Shown here one piece after another: positions 44,375 to 52,847 of a stretch of DNA of 63,021 bases. The stretch covers positions 1-63,021 of the forward strand of contig CAKPAX010000007.1 of the NCBI GenBank assembly GCA_934133175.1, written 5' to 3'. The translations under genes and the position numbers were made by a program. The notes beneath the pieces were generated by a model. The model had not been told where the DNA came from, ran no database searches, and saw only the letters and a program-made list of their open reading frames with translations. Origin of the DNA: an uncultured Clostridia bacterium (GTDB taxonomy: Bacteria > Bacillota > Clostridia > TANB77 > CAG-508). Each line of letters opens with the position of its first letter. Within the stretch, counting starts at the first letter, position 1.

Positions 44375-44914
44375 TTAATAATTTTCTGCTTTTATTTCAA
44401 AATATGCTTTTGGATGACTACATACTGGACAAATTTCTGGTGCTGATTTTCCAATAACAATATGTCCACAGTTTCTACATTTCCAAATTCTATCTCCATC
44501 TTTACTAAATACTAGTCCATTTTCTACATTATCTAATAATTTTTTAAATCTTTCTTCATGTTCTTTTTCTATTTTTCCAACAGCTTCAAATAAATAAGCA
44601 ATACGATCAAATCCTTCTTCTTTAGCTGTTTTAGCAAAACTATCATACATATCTGTCCATTCATAATTTTCTCCTGATGCTGCATCTGCTAAGTTTTCTT
44701 CTGTTGAAGGTATTTCACCATCATGTAATAATTTAAACCATATTTTAGCATGTTCTTTTTCATTTATAGCTGTTTCTTCGAATATTGCAGCAATTTGCTC
44801 ATATCCATCTTTTTTAGCTTTACTTGCATAATAAGTATATTTATTTCTTGCTTGTGATTCTCCTGCAAAAGCCTCCATTAAATTTTTTTCTGTTTTTGAT
44901 CCTTTTAATTCCAT
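44375..44914 (-). CDS. rbr: Rubrerythrin
   Basis: 179 residues. Ferritin-like diiron domain with EAFAGESQARNKYTYYA, ETAINEKEHAKIWF and EAVGKIEKEHEERF (Glu/His ligands), then a C-terminal rubredoxin domain with WKCRNCGHI and CPVCSHPKAYF. It reduces hydrogen peroxide in anaerobes. ATG follows AGGAGGATAAGAAT; it starts 29 bases after clpX, so it may be co-transcribed. Confidence 0.96.
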   Translation of the reverse strand: MELKGSKTEKNLMEAFAGESQARNKYTYYASKAKKDGYEQIAAIFEETAINEKEHAKIWFKLLHDGEIPSTEENLADAASGENYEWTDMYDSFAKTAKEEGFDRIAYLFEAVGKIEKEHEERFKKLLDNVENGLVFSKDGDRIWKCRNCGHIVIGKSAPEICPVCSHPKAYFEIKAENY

Positions 44915-44943
44915 ATTCTTATCCTCCTATTTATTAAATTTAT

Positions 44944-46254
44944 TTAAGCAGTTTCTTGCTTTTTAGGCACTTGTCTTTTATTTTTTACAATTTCTTTTGC
45001 CTTTTTATTTTCATTTATAACTACTTCTGGTTCAGAATTTTCTAATACTGTTTTTTCTGTGATTATACATTTTTCTATATTTGGATTTGATGGTATGTCA
45101 AACATAACATCTCTCATAATGTCTTCTATAATAGAACGTAAACCTCTAGCTCCTGTTTTTCTTTCGATTGCTTTTTCTACAATTGCATTTATAGCTTCTG
45201 GTTTAAATTCTAATTCTACATCATCCATCTCAAATAACTTTTTATATTGTTTTACTAAAGCATTTTTTGGTTCTGTTAGAATTTTCTTTAATGCTTCTTT
45301 ATCTAATTCTTTTAATGTTGCAACTATAGGTAATCTTCCTATAAATTCTGGAATCAAACCAAATTTTAATAAGTCTTGTGGTAATAATTGTTCAAAAACT
45401 TCATATCTTCCAACTTCTTTTGTACTTTGTATTTGAGTTCCAAATCCTATTGATTTTTTACCTGTTCTATTTTTTATTATATCTTCTAATCCTTCAAAAG
45501 CTCCACCACAAATAAATAAAATATTTTCTGTGTTTATTTGTAGTAATTCCTGATGTGGATGTTTTCTACCTCCTTGAGGTGGTACTGATGCTACTGTTCC
45601 TTCTACTATTTTTAGTAATGCTTGTTGCACTCCTTCTCCACTTACATCTCTTGTTATAGAAGGATTTTCGGATTTTCTTGTAATTTTATCAATTTCATCT
45701 ATATATATTATTCCTTTTTCTGCCTTTTGAATGTCTCCATCTGCTGCTTGAATAAGTTTTAATAAAATATTTTCAACATCTTCTCCAACATATCCAGCTT
45801 CTGTTAATGTTGTTGCATCTGCTATTGCAAATGGTACATTTAATATTTTAGCAAGAGTACTTGCTAATAATGTTTTTCCACATCCTGTTGGTCCTAAAAG
45901 TAATATATTACTTTTTTGTATTTCTACATCATCTTTGTCTGCCTCTTCTTCATGAGCAATTCTTTTATAGTGATTATATACCGCAACAGATAATGTTTTT
46001 TTAGCATTTTCTTGTCCTATTACATATTCATCTAATATTTCTTTTATTTCCTTTGGACTAGGTATTTTTTCTAGTCCATCTAAAGTATAATTTTCATCTT
46101 CTTCGTATATTTCATTTTCTATAATACTATTGCATAGTTCTATACATTCGTCACAAATATATACACCTGGTCCAGCAACAATCTTTTTAACGTTTTCTTG
46201 TGCTTTACCACAAAAAGAACATCTTACATTTTTAGGTATATCATTTTTTGGCAT
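44944..46254 (-). CDS. clpX: ATP-dependent Clp protease ATP-binding subunit ClpX
   Basis: 436 residues from the ATG at 46254 (MPKNDIPKNVRC), chosen by AAGGAGTAATACA; an upstream in-frame ATG has no site. Zinc-finger N domain with CSFCGKAQ and CDECIELC, Walker A LLGPTGCGKTLLA, Walker B IIYIDEIDKI, the SIGFG loop that docks on ClpP, and the TGARGLRSI sensor-2 region. It unfolds substrates for ClpP. Order tig-clpP-clpX is the standard cluster; rubrerythrin follows. Confidence 0.97.
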   Translation of the reverse strand: MPKNDIPKNVRCSFCGKAQENVKKIVAGPGVYICDECIELCNSIIENEIYEEDENYTLDGLEKIPSPKEIKEILDEYVIGQENAKKTLSVAVYNHYKRIAHEEEADKDDVEIQKSNILLLGPTGCGKTLLASTLAKILNVPFAIADATTLTEAGYVGEDVENILLKLIQAADGDIQKAEKGIIYIDEIDKITRKSENPSITRDVSGEGVQQALLKIVEGTVASVPPQGGRKHPHQELLQINTENILFICGGAFEGLEDIIKNRTGKKSIGFGTQIQSTKEVGRYEVFEQLLPQDLLKFGLIPEFIGRLPIVATLKELDKEALKKILTEPKNALVKQYKKLFEMDDVELEFKPEAINAIVEKAIERKTGARGLRSIIEDIMRDVMFDIPSNPNIEKCIITEKTVLENSEPEVVINENKKAKEIVKNKRQVPKKQETA

Positions 46255-46281
46255 TGTATTACTCCTTTTCATTTATTGTTT

Positions 46282-46887
46282 TTATTTTCTTTTGTCCATA
46301 ATTCCATCTATTAAACCATATTTTAAAGCTTCTTCTGCTGTCATATAATTATCTCTTTCTGTGTCTTTTTCTATTGTTTCTAAACTTTGACCTGTTCTAT
46401 CACTTAATAATTTGTTTAATTTTTGTCTTGTTTTTACCATATGGTCTGCATGTATTTTTATTTCTGTAGTTTGACCAGAAAGTCCTCCACCACCAATTAA
46501 TGGTTGATGTATTAATATTTCTGCATTAGGTGTTGCAAATCTTTTTCCTTTTTCTCCTGATGCTAATAACACTGCTCCCATACTTGCAGCCATTCCTACA
46601 CATATTGTTGAAACAGGACATTTTATATAGTTCATTGTATCTACTATTCCCATTCCATCTGTTATTGATCCTCCAGGTGAGTTTATATATAAATAAATTT
46701 CTTTATCTGGGTCTTCTGACTCTAAAAATAGTAATTGAGCAATTACTAAGCTTGATGTTGTTGGGTTAACATCTTCTCCTAAAAATATTATTCTATCTTT
46801 TAATAATCTAGAAAATATATCGTATGATCTTTCTCCTTTACTTGTTTGTTCTATTACATAAGGTACTAAACTATTTTTTTCTAACAT
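46282..46887 (-). CDS. clpP: ATP-dependent Clp protease proteolytic subunit ClpP
   Basis: 201 residues. Catalytic triad visible: nucleophile Ser in GMAASMGAVLLASG, His in PNAEILIHQP and a downstream Asp in the handle region. Active-site context and length match housekeeping ClpP. ATG follows AAAGGAGAAAAGAT. Situated between tig and clpX; a terminator after tig suggests it has its own start or read-through. Confidence 0.98.
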   Translation of the reverse strand: MLEKNSLVPYVIEQTSKGERSYDIFSRLLKDRIIFLGEDVNPTTSSLVIAQLLFLESEDPDKEIYLYINSPGGSITDGMGIVDTMNYIKCPVSTICVGMAASMGAVLLASGEKGKRFATPNAEILIHQPLIGGGGLSGQTTEIKIHADHMVKTRQKLNKLLSDRTGQSLETIEKDTERDNYMTAEEALKYGLIDGIMDKRK

Positions 46888-46924
46888 ATCTTTTCTCCTT
46901 TACATTATATTAATATTATAACAA

Positions 46925-46974
46925 AAAAGTTAGGTAAATTTAATTTATTTAAAAACAAAACCTCCCTAACTTTT
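46925..46974 (-). terminator. Intrinsic terminator of tig
   Basis: 10-bp stem (46925-46934 with 46965-46974, AAAAGTTAGG / CCTAACTTTT) with a long 30-base loop and T run on the minus strand; partial read-through to clpP is likely. Confidence 0.65.
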
Positions 46975-46978
46975 CTTA

Positions 46979-48262
46979 TTATTTTATTTTTGCATTTTTA
47001 ACTAAGAAATCAATTGCTTTTTCTGATTCTATTCCTTGTTTTATATAATTTCTTATATTTTCATTATCTTTTATTTCTTCTTCTTTCTTTCCATAGTTTT
47101 CTGCCATTTCTTTTATTTTTGCATCAATTTCTTCATCTGTTGCTTCAATTTTTTCTTTTTTAATTATTGCTTCTAAAGTAAGTCTTGATTTTATTCCTTC
47201 TATTGCTTGAGGTTCATATTCTTTTCTTACTTCTTCTTCTGTTTTACCCATCATTTTGAAGTATTGTTCTAATTTTAAACCTTGATATGAAAGTCTTGTT
47301 TCTATATCTTTTAACATATTATCTATTTCTAATTCAATCATACCTGATGGTATATCTAATTTAGTATTTTCACTTACTGCTTTTATAACTGCATCTTGTG
47401 TTTCATATTTAGCTCTTTCATTATTTTGTGTTTCTAATTTTTCTTTTATGCTATCTTTTAATTCTTTTAATGTATCAAATTCACTAACATCTTTAGCAAA
47501 CTCGTCATCTAATTCTGGTAATTCTTTTTTCTTAATTTCATGTAATTTTACTTTAAATACAGCATCTTTTCCTGCTAAATCTTTTGAAAAATATTCTTCT
47601 GGGAATTTTACATTTATATCTTTTTCTTCATCAATTTTCATTCCAATAATTTGATCTTCAAATCCAGGTATAAATGCTCCACTTCCTATTTCTAATTCAT
47701 GTCCTTCTGCTTTTCCACCATCAAATGGAACTCCATCAACTGATCCTTCGAAATCAATAACTGTTATATCTCCATTTTCTACTGGTCTGTCATCAATACT
47801 TACTAGTCTTGAATTTTTTTCTTGCATATGTCCTAGTTCATGTTCTATATCATGGTCTGTTACATTATACTCAATTTTTTTAATTTCTATACCTTTATAT
47901 TTTCCAAGTTCAGCTTCTGGTTTTGTTTGAACAACAGCTGTAAATATTAAGTCTTGTCCTTTTCCTATTTGTTTTATATCTATATCAGGTCTACTAACAG
48001 CTTCTATGTTATTATCTTTTAATGCTTGTTCAAATTCTTCTGGTACTACTTCATTAAAAGCATCTTCATAGAATATTTCTTTTCCATAATATTTTTCTAC
48101 TATATTCATAGGAGCTTTACCTTTTCTAAATCCTGGTATATTAAAATATTTTGCACTTTTGAAATATACTTTTTTCATAGCTTCATCAAATTTTTCAGCT
48201 TCTATTGTTATTTCTAATTTTACTTCATTTGCATTTTCTGTTTTTTCTACTTTACTATTCAT
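46979..48262 (-). CDS. tig: Trigger factor
   Basis: 427 residues. Ribosome-binding domain with the tip FRKGKAPMNIVEKYYG, FKBP-type peptidyl-prolyl isomerase domain (about 150-240) and a C-terminal chaperone domain (about 250-427). It receives nascent chains at the exit tunnel. ATG at 48262 with AAAGGAAG. Its promoter (TTGCAA, 16 bp, TATAAT) lies just upstream and diverges from rpmB. Confidence 0.97.
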   Translation of the reverse strand: MNSKVEKTENANEVKLEITIEAEKFDEAMKKVYFKSAKYFNIPGFRKGKAPMNIVEKYYGKEIFYEDAFNEVVPEEFEQALKDNNIEAVSRPDIDIKQIGKGQDLIFTAVVQTKPEAELGKYKGIEIKKIEYNVTDHDIEHELGHMQEKNSRLVSIDDRPVENGDITVIDFEGSVDGVPFDGGKAEGHELEIGSGAFIPGFEDQIIGMKIDEEKDINVKFPEEYFSKDLAGKDAVFKVKLHEIKKKELPELDDEFAKDVSEFDTLKELKDSIKEKLETQNNERAKYETQDAVIKAVSENTKLDIPSGMIELEIDNMLKDIETRLSYQGLKLEQYFKMMGKTEEEVRKEYEPQAIEGIKSRLTLEAIIKKEKIEATDEEIDAKIKEMAENYGKKEEEIKDNENIRNYIKQGIESEKAIDFLVKNAKIK

Positions 48263-48298
48263 TTAAAATCTTCCTTTCGTCTTTATAATAGCCTAATA

Positions 48299-48326
48299 AT
48301 TATACCATAAATTTAATATATTGCAA
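48299..48326 (-). promoter_or_regulatory. Sigma-A promoter of tig
   Basis: Minus strand -35 TTGCAA (48321-48326), 16-bp spacer, -10 TATAAT (48299-48304). Confidence 0.7.
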
Positions 48327-48427
48327 TATTTTTTTAATATTTTTTTAAAATACTTGTTTTTTTATTTTTTTTGTGTTAAACTTATTGTTAGTCAGTTTTA
48401 ATAACTAAATAGGAGGTGCAATTAAGT

Positions 48428-48625
48428 ATGGCAAAATGTGAAATATGTGACAAAGCAGTAAGTCATGGAAATCAATTAAGCATAACTCGTTCTCATATAA
48501 GTAAAAGATCACCAAGAACTTGGAAACCTAACTTAAGAAGTGTAAAAGCAGAAATAAATGGCGAAGTTAAAAGAATCCATGTTTGTGCTAAATGTTTAAA
48601 AGATGGAAAAGTAAAAAGAGTATAA
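48428..48625 (+). CDS. rpmB: 50S ribosomal protein L28
   Basis: 65 residues from the ATG at 48428, set by TAGGAGG. MAKCEICDKAVSHGNQLS and the second CxxC-type motif (CAKCLKDGK) show the zinc-binding form. It is convergent with the SpoVM-like operon; in Bacillus subtilis spoVM and rpmB are neighbours too. Own terminator directly downstream. Confidence 0.97.
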   Translation: MAKCEICDKAVSHGNQLSITRSHISKRSPRTWKPNLRSVKAEINGEVKRIHVCAKCLKDGKVKRV

Positions 48626-48660
48626 TAAAAATGGATAGATTTAATCTACCCATTTTTATT
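48624..48660. terminator. Terminator of rpmB and of the SpoVM-like operon
   Basis: 17-bp stem with one mismatch (48624-48640 with 48644-48660), T-rich on the plus strand; also lies downstream of the minus-strand spoVM-like gene. Confidence 0.8.
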
Positions 48661-48701
48661 TTGCATACAATAAGTTCTTGTAAAATATAATTTGTTTAAA
48701 A

Positions 48702-48776
48702 TTATTCTTTTATTCCAAATATAAATTTTACAAATCCTCGTAAACATTTTGGAACTTTTTTTACTACAATAGTCAT
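48702..48776 (-). CDS. spoVM: SpoVM-like coat-assembly peptide
   Basis: 24 residues. The sequence VPKCLRGFVKFIFGIK aligns with the amphipathic helix of Bacillus subtilis SpoVM (LPKFLGGIVRAMLG), including the conserved Pro-Lys-x-Leu-x-Gly order, and length and net positive charge agree. SpoVM marks the curved outer forespore membrane for coat assembly. GGGAGG stands 8 bases before the ATG at 48776, so it is well initiated. Position next to rpmB mirrors the Bacillus locus. Too short for automatic calls, hence easily missed. Confidence 0.72.
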   Translation of the reverse strand: MTIVVKKVPKCLRGFVKFIFGIKE

Positions 48777-48791
48777 ATGTATACCTCCCTT

Positions 48792-48941
48792 TTAACATGC
48801 TAGCCACATAAAACCTACACATATAATAGTTAAACCTATTATAAAAAACCATCCTGTTATTGGAAGTAATAATACAAGTAATATTCCAAGTCCAAATCCA
48901 ATTAAACATACACCAATTGTCTTTTTTAATATTCCAAACAT
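48792..48941 (-). CDS. Small two-helix membrane protein upstream of spoVM
   Basis: 49 residues with two membrane helices (IGVCLIGFGLGILLVLLLP and WFFIIGLTIICVGFMWLA). Strong ribosome site (TTGGAGG) before the ATG at 48941 and only 15 bases to the SpoVM-like start, so they form one operon. Resembles small clostridial membrane proteins of unknown role. Conservation beside spoVM is something I recall only weakly; function unknown. Confidence 0.7.
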   Translation of the reverse strand: MFGILKKTIGVCLIGFGLGILLVLLLPITGWFFIIGLTIICVGFMWLAC

Positions 48942-49029
48942 TTTTTACCTCCAATAATTTATTTGTACTATATTATATTAAGTAACCTTTTTATTTGTTC
49001 CTTTTATGTTAAATAGAAACTTATTTTAA

Positions 49030-49058
49030 TTGACTATACCAAATTTAACATATATAAT
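49030..49058 (+). promoter_or_regulatory. Sigma-A promoter of nth
   Basis: Plus strand -35 TTGACT (49030-49035), 17-bp spacer, -10 TATAAT (49053-49058), about 30 bases before the ATG. Confidence 0.78.
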
Positions 49059-49088
49059 AATAAAAATAACAAAAATGTAGAGGTTTTT

Positions 49089-49718
49089 ATGAATAAAAAT
49101 GATACTATAAATTTAATTGAAATTTTAAAAAACACATATCCAGATGCAAAATGCAGTTTGGATTTTAAAACTCCTTTTCAAATGGTGGTTGCTGTAATGC
49201 TCTCCGCTCAATGTACCGATGAAAGAGTAAATAAAACAACTCCTGAACTTTTTAACAAATGTAAAACCATAGAAGATTTTGCTAATATAGATATACAAGA
49301 TTTAGAAAAAATTATACATCCTTGTGGTTTTTATAAAAATAAAGCAAAAAATATTAAACTATGTGCTAAAAAAGTTTTAGATAATTTTAATGGTATTGTT
49401 CCAAACACTATGGATGAACTTTTAAGTTTACCTGGTGTTGGCAGAAAAAGTGCAAATGTTATAATGCTTGAAGTTTATGGCATTGCAAATGGAGTAGCTG
49501 TCGACACTCATGCTAAGAGAATTTCTAACAGATTAGGTCTTTCAAATAATAAAGAACCTGAAAAAATAGAACAAGATTTGATAAAACAATTTCCAAAAAA
49601 ATATTTAAAAGATATCAATCATTTATTTATGTGGCATGGAAGAAATACTTGCACAGCAAGAAATCCTAAATGTGAAATATGTACTGTTAAAGAATTTTGT
49701 AAATATTATACTAGTTAA
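49089..49718 (+). CDS. nth: Endonuclease III
   Basis: 209 residues. HhH motif LPGVGRKSANV with the catalytic Lys, the catalytic Asp in VAVDTHAKRI, and the C-terminal Fe-S loop C-x6-C-x2-C-x5-C (CTARNPKCEICTVKEFC). It removes oxidised pyrimidines and cleaves the abasic site. ATG follows TAGAGGT. It stands alone between the SpoVM-like operon and a small Cys-rich gene. Confidence 0.96.
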   Translation: MNKNDTINLIEILKNTYPDAKCSLDFKTPFQMVVAVMLSAQCTDERVNKTTPELFNKCKTIEDFANIDIQDLEKIIHPCGFYKNKAKNIKLCAKKVLDNFNGIVPNTMDELLSLPGVGRKSANVIMLEVYGIANGVAVDTHAKRISNRLGLSNNKEPEKIEQDLIKQFPKKYLKDINHLFMWHGRNTCTARNPKCEICTVKEFCKYYTS

Positions 49719-49773
49719 ATTTTATGAATATTTTTAATTTCATTGTAAAAACTAATTTTAAGAGGTGGTTATT

Positions 49774-49899
49774 TTGACAAACATCAATTGTTCTTCTAAT
49801 TGTATTTATCAAAAAGATGGAAAATGCTGTTATGAAATTATTTCTAAGTCAAATCTATCAACTACTTCAAATTGTGCTTACTTTATAGAAAAAAAATAA
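49774..49899 (+). CDS. Small cysteine-rich protein (41 residues)
   Basis: 41 residues from a TTG at 49774 behind AGAGGTGGTTATT. Five cysteines in INCSSNCIYQ, GKCCYE and SNCAYF. I recognise this as a common small clostridial protein, at times mislabelled as a hydroxymyristoyl-ACP dehydratase; true function unknown, metal binding plausible. It follows nth by 55 bases and ends in a bidirectional terminator. Confidence 0.75.
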   Translation: MTNINCSSNCIYQKDGKCCYEIISKSNLSTTSNCAYFIEKK

Positions 49900-49926
49900 C
49901 ACACATTAAAGTGTGTTATTTTTTTA
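49895..49926. terminator. Bidirectional terminator after the 41-residue gene
   Basis: Perfect 10-bp stem AATAACACAC / GTGTGTTATT (49895-49904 with 49911-49920), T run following; shared with the convergent TPM gene whose stop is at 49924. Confidence 0.85.
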
Positions 49927-50916
49927 GAAACTTCTTGTGCTTCCACCGCCACCAGATGAACCCCCTCCACCTGAGTAACCTCCACCAAATGAACTTCCTC
50001 CGCCATCAAAAAATCCTCCTGAATAAGAATTATAATTACTTGATCCTGATATAAGACCTAGTCCAAATAGTGTAAGATTTATTCCTATAAAAAGAACAGT
50101 ATAAAGTATCATACCTTCTAATATATGAAAATATATTGGTAGTATTATTGATAATATTCCTATTAATACAATAATAATTCCTATTCTTTTATTTTTCTTT
50201 TTTCTCTCTTCTTTATTTAGTTTTTTCTTTTTTTTCTTTTTTTTCTTTTTATTGTTTATTGTTATTTTCGCTACCACAATTCCTGCTATTAACGAAAACA
50301 TTGGAATTATTGTCATAAAAGCAATAATAGTTAATACTAAAGTATCATCATCTATTGAGCCTGTATTACTAACCTTTTGTGCATATTGTGCATTATCTAT
50401 ATTTATATCATATTCTTTTAAAATAACATCTAATATCGCATTAAAACCATTCTTTATTCCTTCATCCCATTCATTTTTCTTTAAATGTGGAATCATATAC
50501 TCATCTTGTATTCTACCAGTTTTTCCATCTGGTAATGCTCCTTCTAGACCATATCCAACTTCTATTCTAAATTTTCTTTCTTGAAGTGATAACAGCATTA
50601 ATACTCCATTGTTTTTTTGTTTACTTCCAATCCCCCAATTATTAAATAATGTATTAGCATACTCTTCGATTGAATTATTTCCAATTGTTGGTACTGTAAC
50701 AACAACTATTTGAGCTCCTGTTTTACTATATAATTCTTTGTTTATTTTAATTATATATTCTTTTGTGTCATTATCAAGTAATTTTGCATAATCATCAACA
50801 TAAAAGTCTTCTGTAGGATTAACTACTGCAAAACAAATAGAATTAATTAGTATCAGTAATATAACACTTATTAAAAATATTTTTATTGCTATATTTTTAT
50901 TATTCAAATGAAACAT
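49924..50916 (-). CDS. TPM-domain membrane protein (YgcG-like)
   Basis: 330 residues from the ATG at 50916, set by GGAGGTACCAA. Signal or anchor helix (about 10-33), then a TPM domain (DDYAKLLDNDTKEYI, TGAQIVVVTVPTIG, RIEVGYGLEGALPDG), two membrane helices around residues 200-220 and 250-300, a Lys-rich loop and a Gly/Ser-rich C terminus (GGGYSGGGGSSGGGG). TPM proteins act in the envelope, often with LemA. The lemA gene precedes it and overlaps its start by 17 bases, a conserved pair. Confidence 0.88.
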   Translation of the reverse strand: MFHLNNKNIAIKIFLISVILLILINSICFAVVNPTEDFYVDDYAKLLDNDTKEYIIKINKELYSKTGAQIVVVTVPTIGNNSIEEYANTLFNNWGIGSKQKNNGVLMLLSLQERKFRIEVGYGLEGALPDGKTGRIQDEYMIPHLKKNEWDEGIKNGFNAILDVILKEYDINIDNAQYAQKVSNTGSIDDDTLVLTIIAFMTIIPMFSLIAGIVVAKITINNKKKKKKKKKKLNKEERKKKNKRIGIIIVLIGILSIILPIYFHILEGMILYTVLFIGINLTLFGLGLISGSSNYNSYSGGFFDGGGSSFGGGYSGGGGSSGGGGSTRSF

Positions 50917-51463
50917 TTGGTACCTCCGAATTTTTTTCATCAGTTTGAAAATATACCTCTTGTTCAAATCCAAACACATTAGCTAATATCACATTTGGGA
51001 ATTTTTTTACATTTGTATTATACTCCTTAACTGCATCATTATAGTTTTTTCTTGCTACAGCTATACGATTTTCTGTACCAGCTAATTCATCTTGTAAAGA
51101 GACAAAATTTTGAGATGCTTTTAAGTCTGGGTAATTTTCCACAACTACCATTAATGATTTTAATGATTCAGATAATTCATTATTCGCAGACGATTTATCT
51201 TCAATACTATTCGCTTTTACTAATTTATCTCTTGCTTCTAATACTTTATTTACTACATTTTCTTCATATTTAGTATATCCTTTTACTGTAGATATTAAAT
51301 TTGGAATTAAATCAGCTCTTCTTTGAAGAGATACATTTAAATTTGATAATTCATTATCTATTTTTTCCTTTTTAGCTACCATTCCGTTATATGAAGTAAC
51401 ACATAACACTACTAAAATGGCTAGTATTCCAACCAAAATAACTCCTACATTTGTTTTTTTCAT
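50900..51463 (-). CDS. lemA: LemA family protein
   Basis: 187 residues from the ATG at 51463 (MKKTNVGVILV), placed by GGGGGAATAAAG. N-terminal membrane helix, then helical LemA domain: YNGMVAKKEKIDNELSNL, LQRRADLIPNLISTVKGY, LKASQNFVSLQDELAGTENRI and FGFEQEVYFQTDE near the end. Works with TPM proteins in an unresolved envelope role. The 3' end overlaps the TPM gene, indicating coupling. Consensus-like promoter upstream. Confidence 0.93.
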   Translation of the reverse strand: MKKTNVGVILVGILAILVVLCVTSYNGMVAKKEKIDNELSNLNVSLQRRADLIPNLISTVKGYTKYEENVVNKVLEARDKLVKANSIEDKSSANNELSESLKSLMVVVENYPDLKASQNFVSLQDELAGTENRIAVARKNYNDAVKEYNTNVKKFPNVILANVFGFEQEVYFQTDEKNSEVPNVSFE

Positions 51464-51491
51464 CTTTATTCCCCCTTTTATATACAAAAAT

Positions 51492-51520
51492 ATTTTATAT
51501 ATAATATTTTTTTCTGTCAA
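51492..51520 (-). promoter_or_regulatory. Sigma-A promoter of lemA-TPM operon
   Basis: Minus strand -35 TTGACA (51515-51520), 17-bp spacer, -10 TAAAAT (51492-51497). Confidence 0.65.
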
Positions 51521-51553
51521 TAATTTTTTTGTATTTTTCTCTACTAATTTTTA

Positions 51554-51582
51554 TTGACAAAAATACATTAAAGTTATATATT
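51554..51582 (+). promoter_or_regulatory. Sigma-A promoter of the bactofilin-like gene
   Basis: Plus strand -35 TTGACA (51554-51559), 17-bp spacer, -10 TATATT (51577-51582), about 30 bases before the ATG. The two divergent -35 boxes are only 33 bases apart. Confidence 0.7.
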
Positions 51583-51611
51583 TATATCAAATTTTATTAG
51601 GAGGTTTTTAT

Positions 51612-52787
51612 ATGTTAAAAAGTAAATTAAAATCCATTTTAATAATTACTTTGTTATTTGCATTATGTACAACTCCTTTCGTATATGCAGATGAAGAAGA
51701 AAATTATAATTTAGAAGAAACTAATGATGAAGTTTTTATTGAAGAAGATGGTGAAACAACTCAAAATGAAGAAAACACAAAAAATTCTGATGTATACTTA
51801 AAAGGTAATGATATAACCATTGATTACACTATAATCGGAAACGCATTTATTTTGGGGAAAAATGTTAAAATTACAGCTCCAATTAGCGGAGATGTATTTA
51901 TTGCAGCAGAAAATGTAACAATAGATTCAGAAGGATATATCAATAGTAACCTTTTCGTTACATGTAATAAACTTATAGTAAATAGTAGTGTTTATGATTT
52001 ATATGCTGTAGCAAAAGATATTACAATTGGAGAAAGTGGATATGTATATAGAGATATTAGATCAACATCATCAAATATCGATATATTTGGAACAGTTGGA
52101 AGAAATGCTTATATTAATTGTAGTAAAATTGCTTTAAATTCAAAAGATGGTTCCACTGGATATGCTACAGAAGATTCCGGTGAATTATCTGGAATAATAT
52201 ATGGAAATTTAGAATATACTTCTTCTACAGAACTATCTAATTCAGAAGAATATATAAAAGGTGAAACAAAACATAATCAATCATCAAATATAATAAATAA
52301 AGGAAATAATATAGTTAATATATTAATTTCTGCATTAAGTGCAATCATATTTACAGCAGTTATTTGGTTATTGTTAAATTGGTTATCTCCAAAATTTGCA
52401 ACTGGTGCAAGAGATTTACTAACAACAAAAATAGGAGGAGTTATAGGATTTGGTATATTAGGATTAATACTTGTTCCTGTAATATCTGTAATATTATTAG
52501 TAATTCCTGTAACAAGAAGTCTTTCAGCAGTTTTATTAAGTCTTTATATTTTATTAATTGTATTAAGCAAATCTATATTTAATATAACTATAGCTGAAGT
52601 TATTTCAGAAAAGATTAATTTAGAAAATAAATGGTTACATTTAGCTATTGCTTCTGCTGTTGCTCTTGTAATTTATTTATTAAAACTTATTCCTTATGTA
52701 GGAAATGTTGTTGCAGTAATTTGGGTAATTTTCGGTTTAGGTATTTTAACAAAAAAAGTTTTACCTAACAAAAAAGTAGAAGAATAA
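51612..52787 (+). CDS. Bactofilin-like outer domain fused to membrane helices
   Basis: 391 residues. Signal peptide (about 1-26), an acidic Glu-rich stretch, then about 140 residues of regular beta-strands (DYTIIGNAFILGKNVKITA, SGDVFIAAENVTIDSEG, INSNLFVTCNKLIVN) resembling the right-handed beta-helix of bactofilins, an Asn/Ser linker, and four membrane helices (about 235-385) ending in a basic tail. Bactofilins form filaments inside the cell; here the helix domain would face outward. Divergent from the lemA-TPM pair, which also acts at the envelope. Confidence 0.72.
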   Translation: MLKSKLKSILIITLLFALCTTPFVYADEEENYNLEETNDEVFIEEDGETTQNEENTKNSDVYLKGNDITIDYTIIGNAFILGKNVKITAPISGDVFIAAENVTIDSEGYINSNLFVTCNKLIVNSSVYDLYAVAKDITIGESGYVYRDIRSTSSNIDIFGTVGRNAYINCSKIALNSKDGSTGYATEDSGELSGIIYGNLEYTSSTELSNSEEYIKGETKHNQSSNIINKGNNIVNILISALSAIIFTAVIWLLLNWLSPKFATGARDLLTTKIGGVIGFGILGLILVPVISVILLVIPVTRSLSAVLLSLYILLIVLSKSIFNITIAEVISEKINLENKWLHLAIASAVALVIYLLKLIPYVGNVVAVIWVIFGLGILTKKVLPNKKVEE

Positions 52788-52796
52788 ATAAGATTT

Positions 52797-52835
52797 AAAA
52801 AGTAGATTTATAAAAATCTACTTTTTACTTTTTAT
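52797..52835 (+). terminator. Intrinsic terminator of the bactofilin-like gene
   Basis: Perfect 13-bp stem (52797-52809 with 52814-52826, AAAAAGTAGATTT) with a 4-base loop, T-rich tail. Confidence 0.85.
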
Positions 52836-52847
52836 TAATATCTATAT

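Noticed and set aside
48646..48954. 102-codon minus-strand frame rich in Asn, Tyr and Trp
   Set aside because: It overlaps, in another frame, the SpoVM-like gene and the small two-helix gene, both of which have good ribosome sites; its own composition is unlike the neighbouring proteins.
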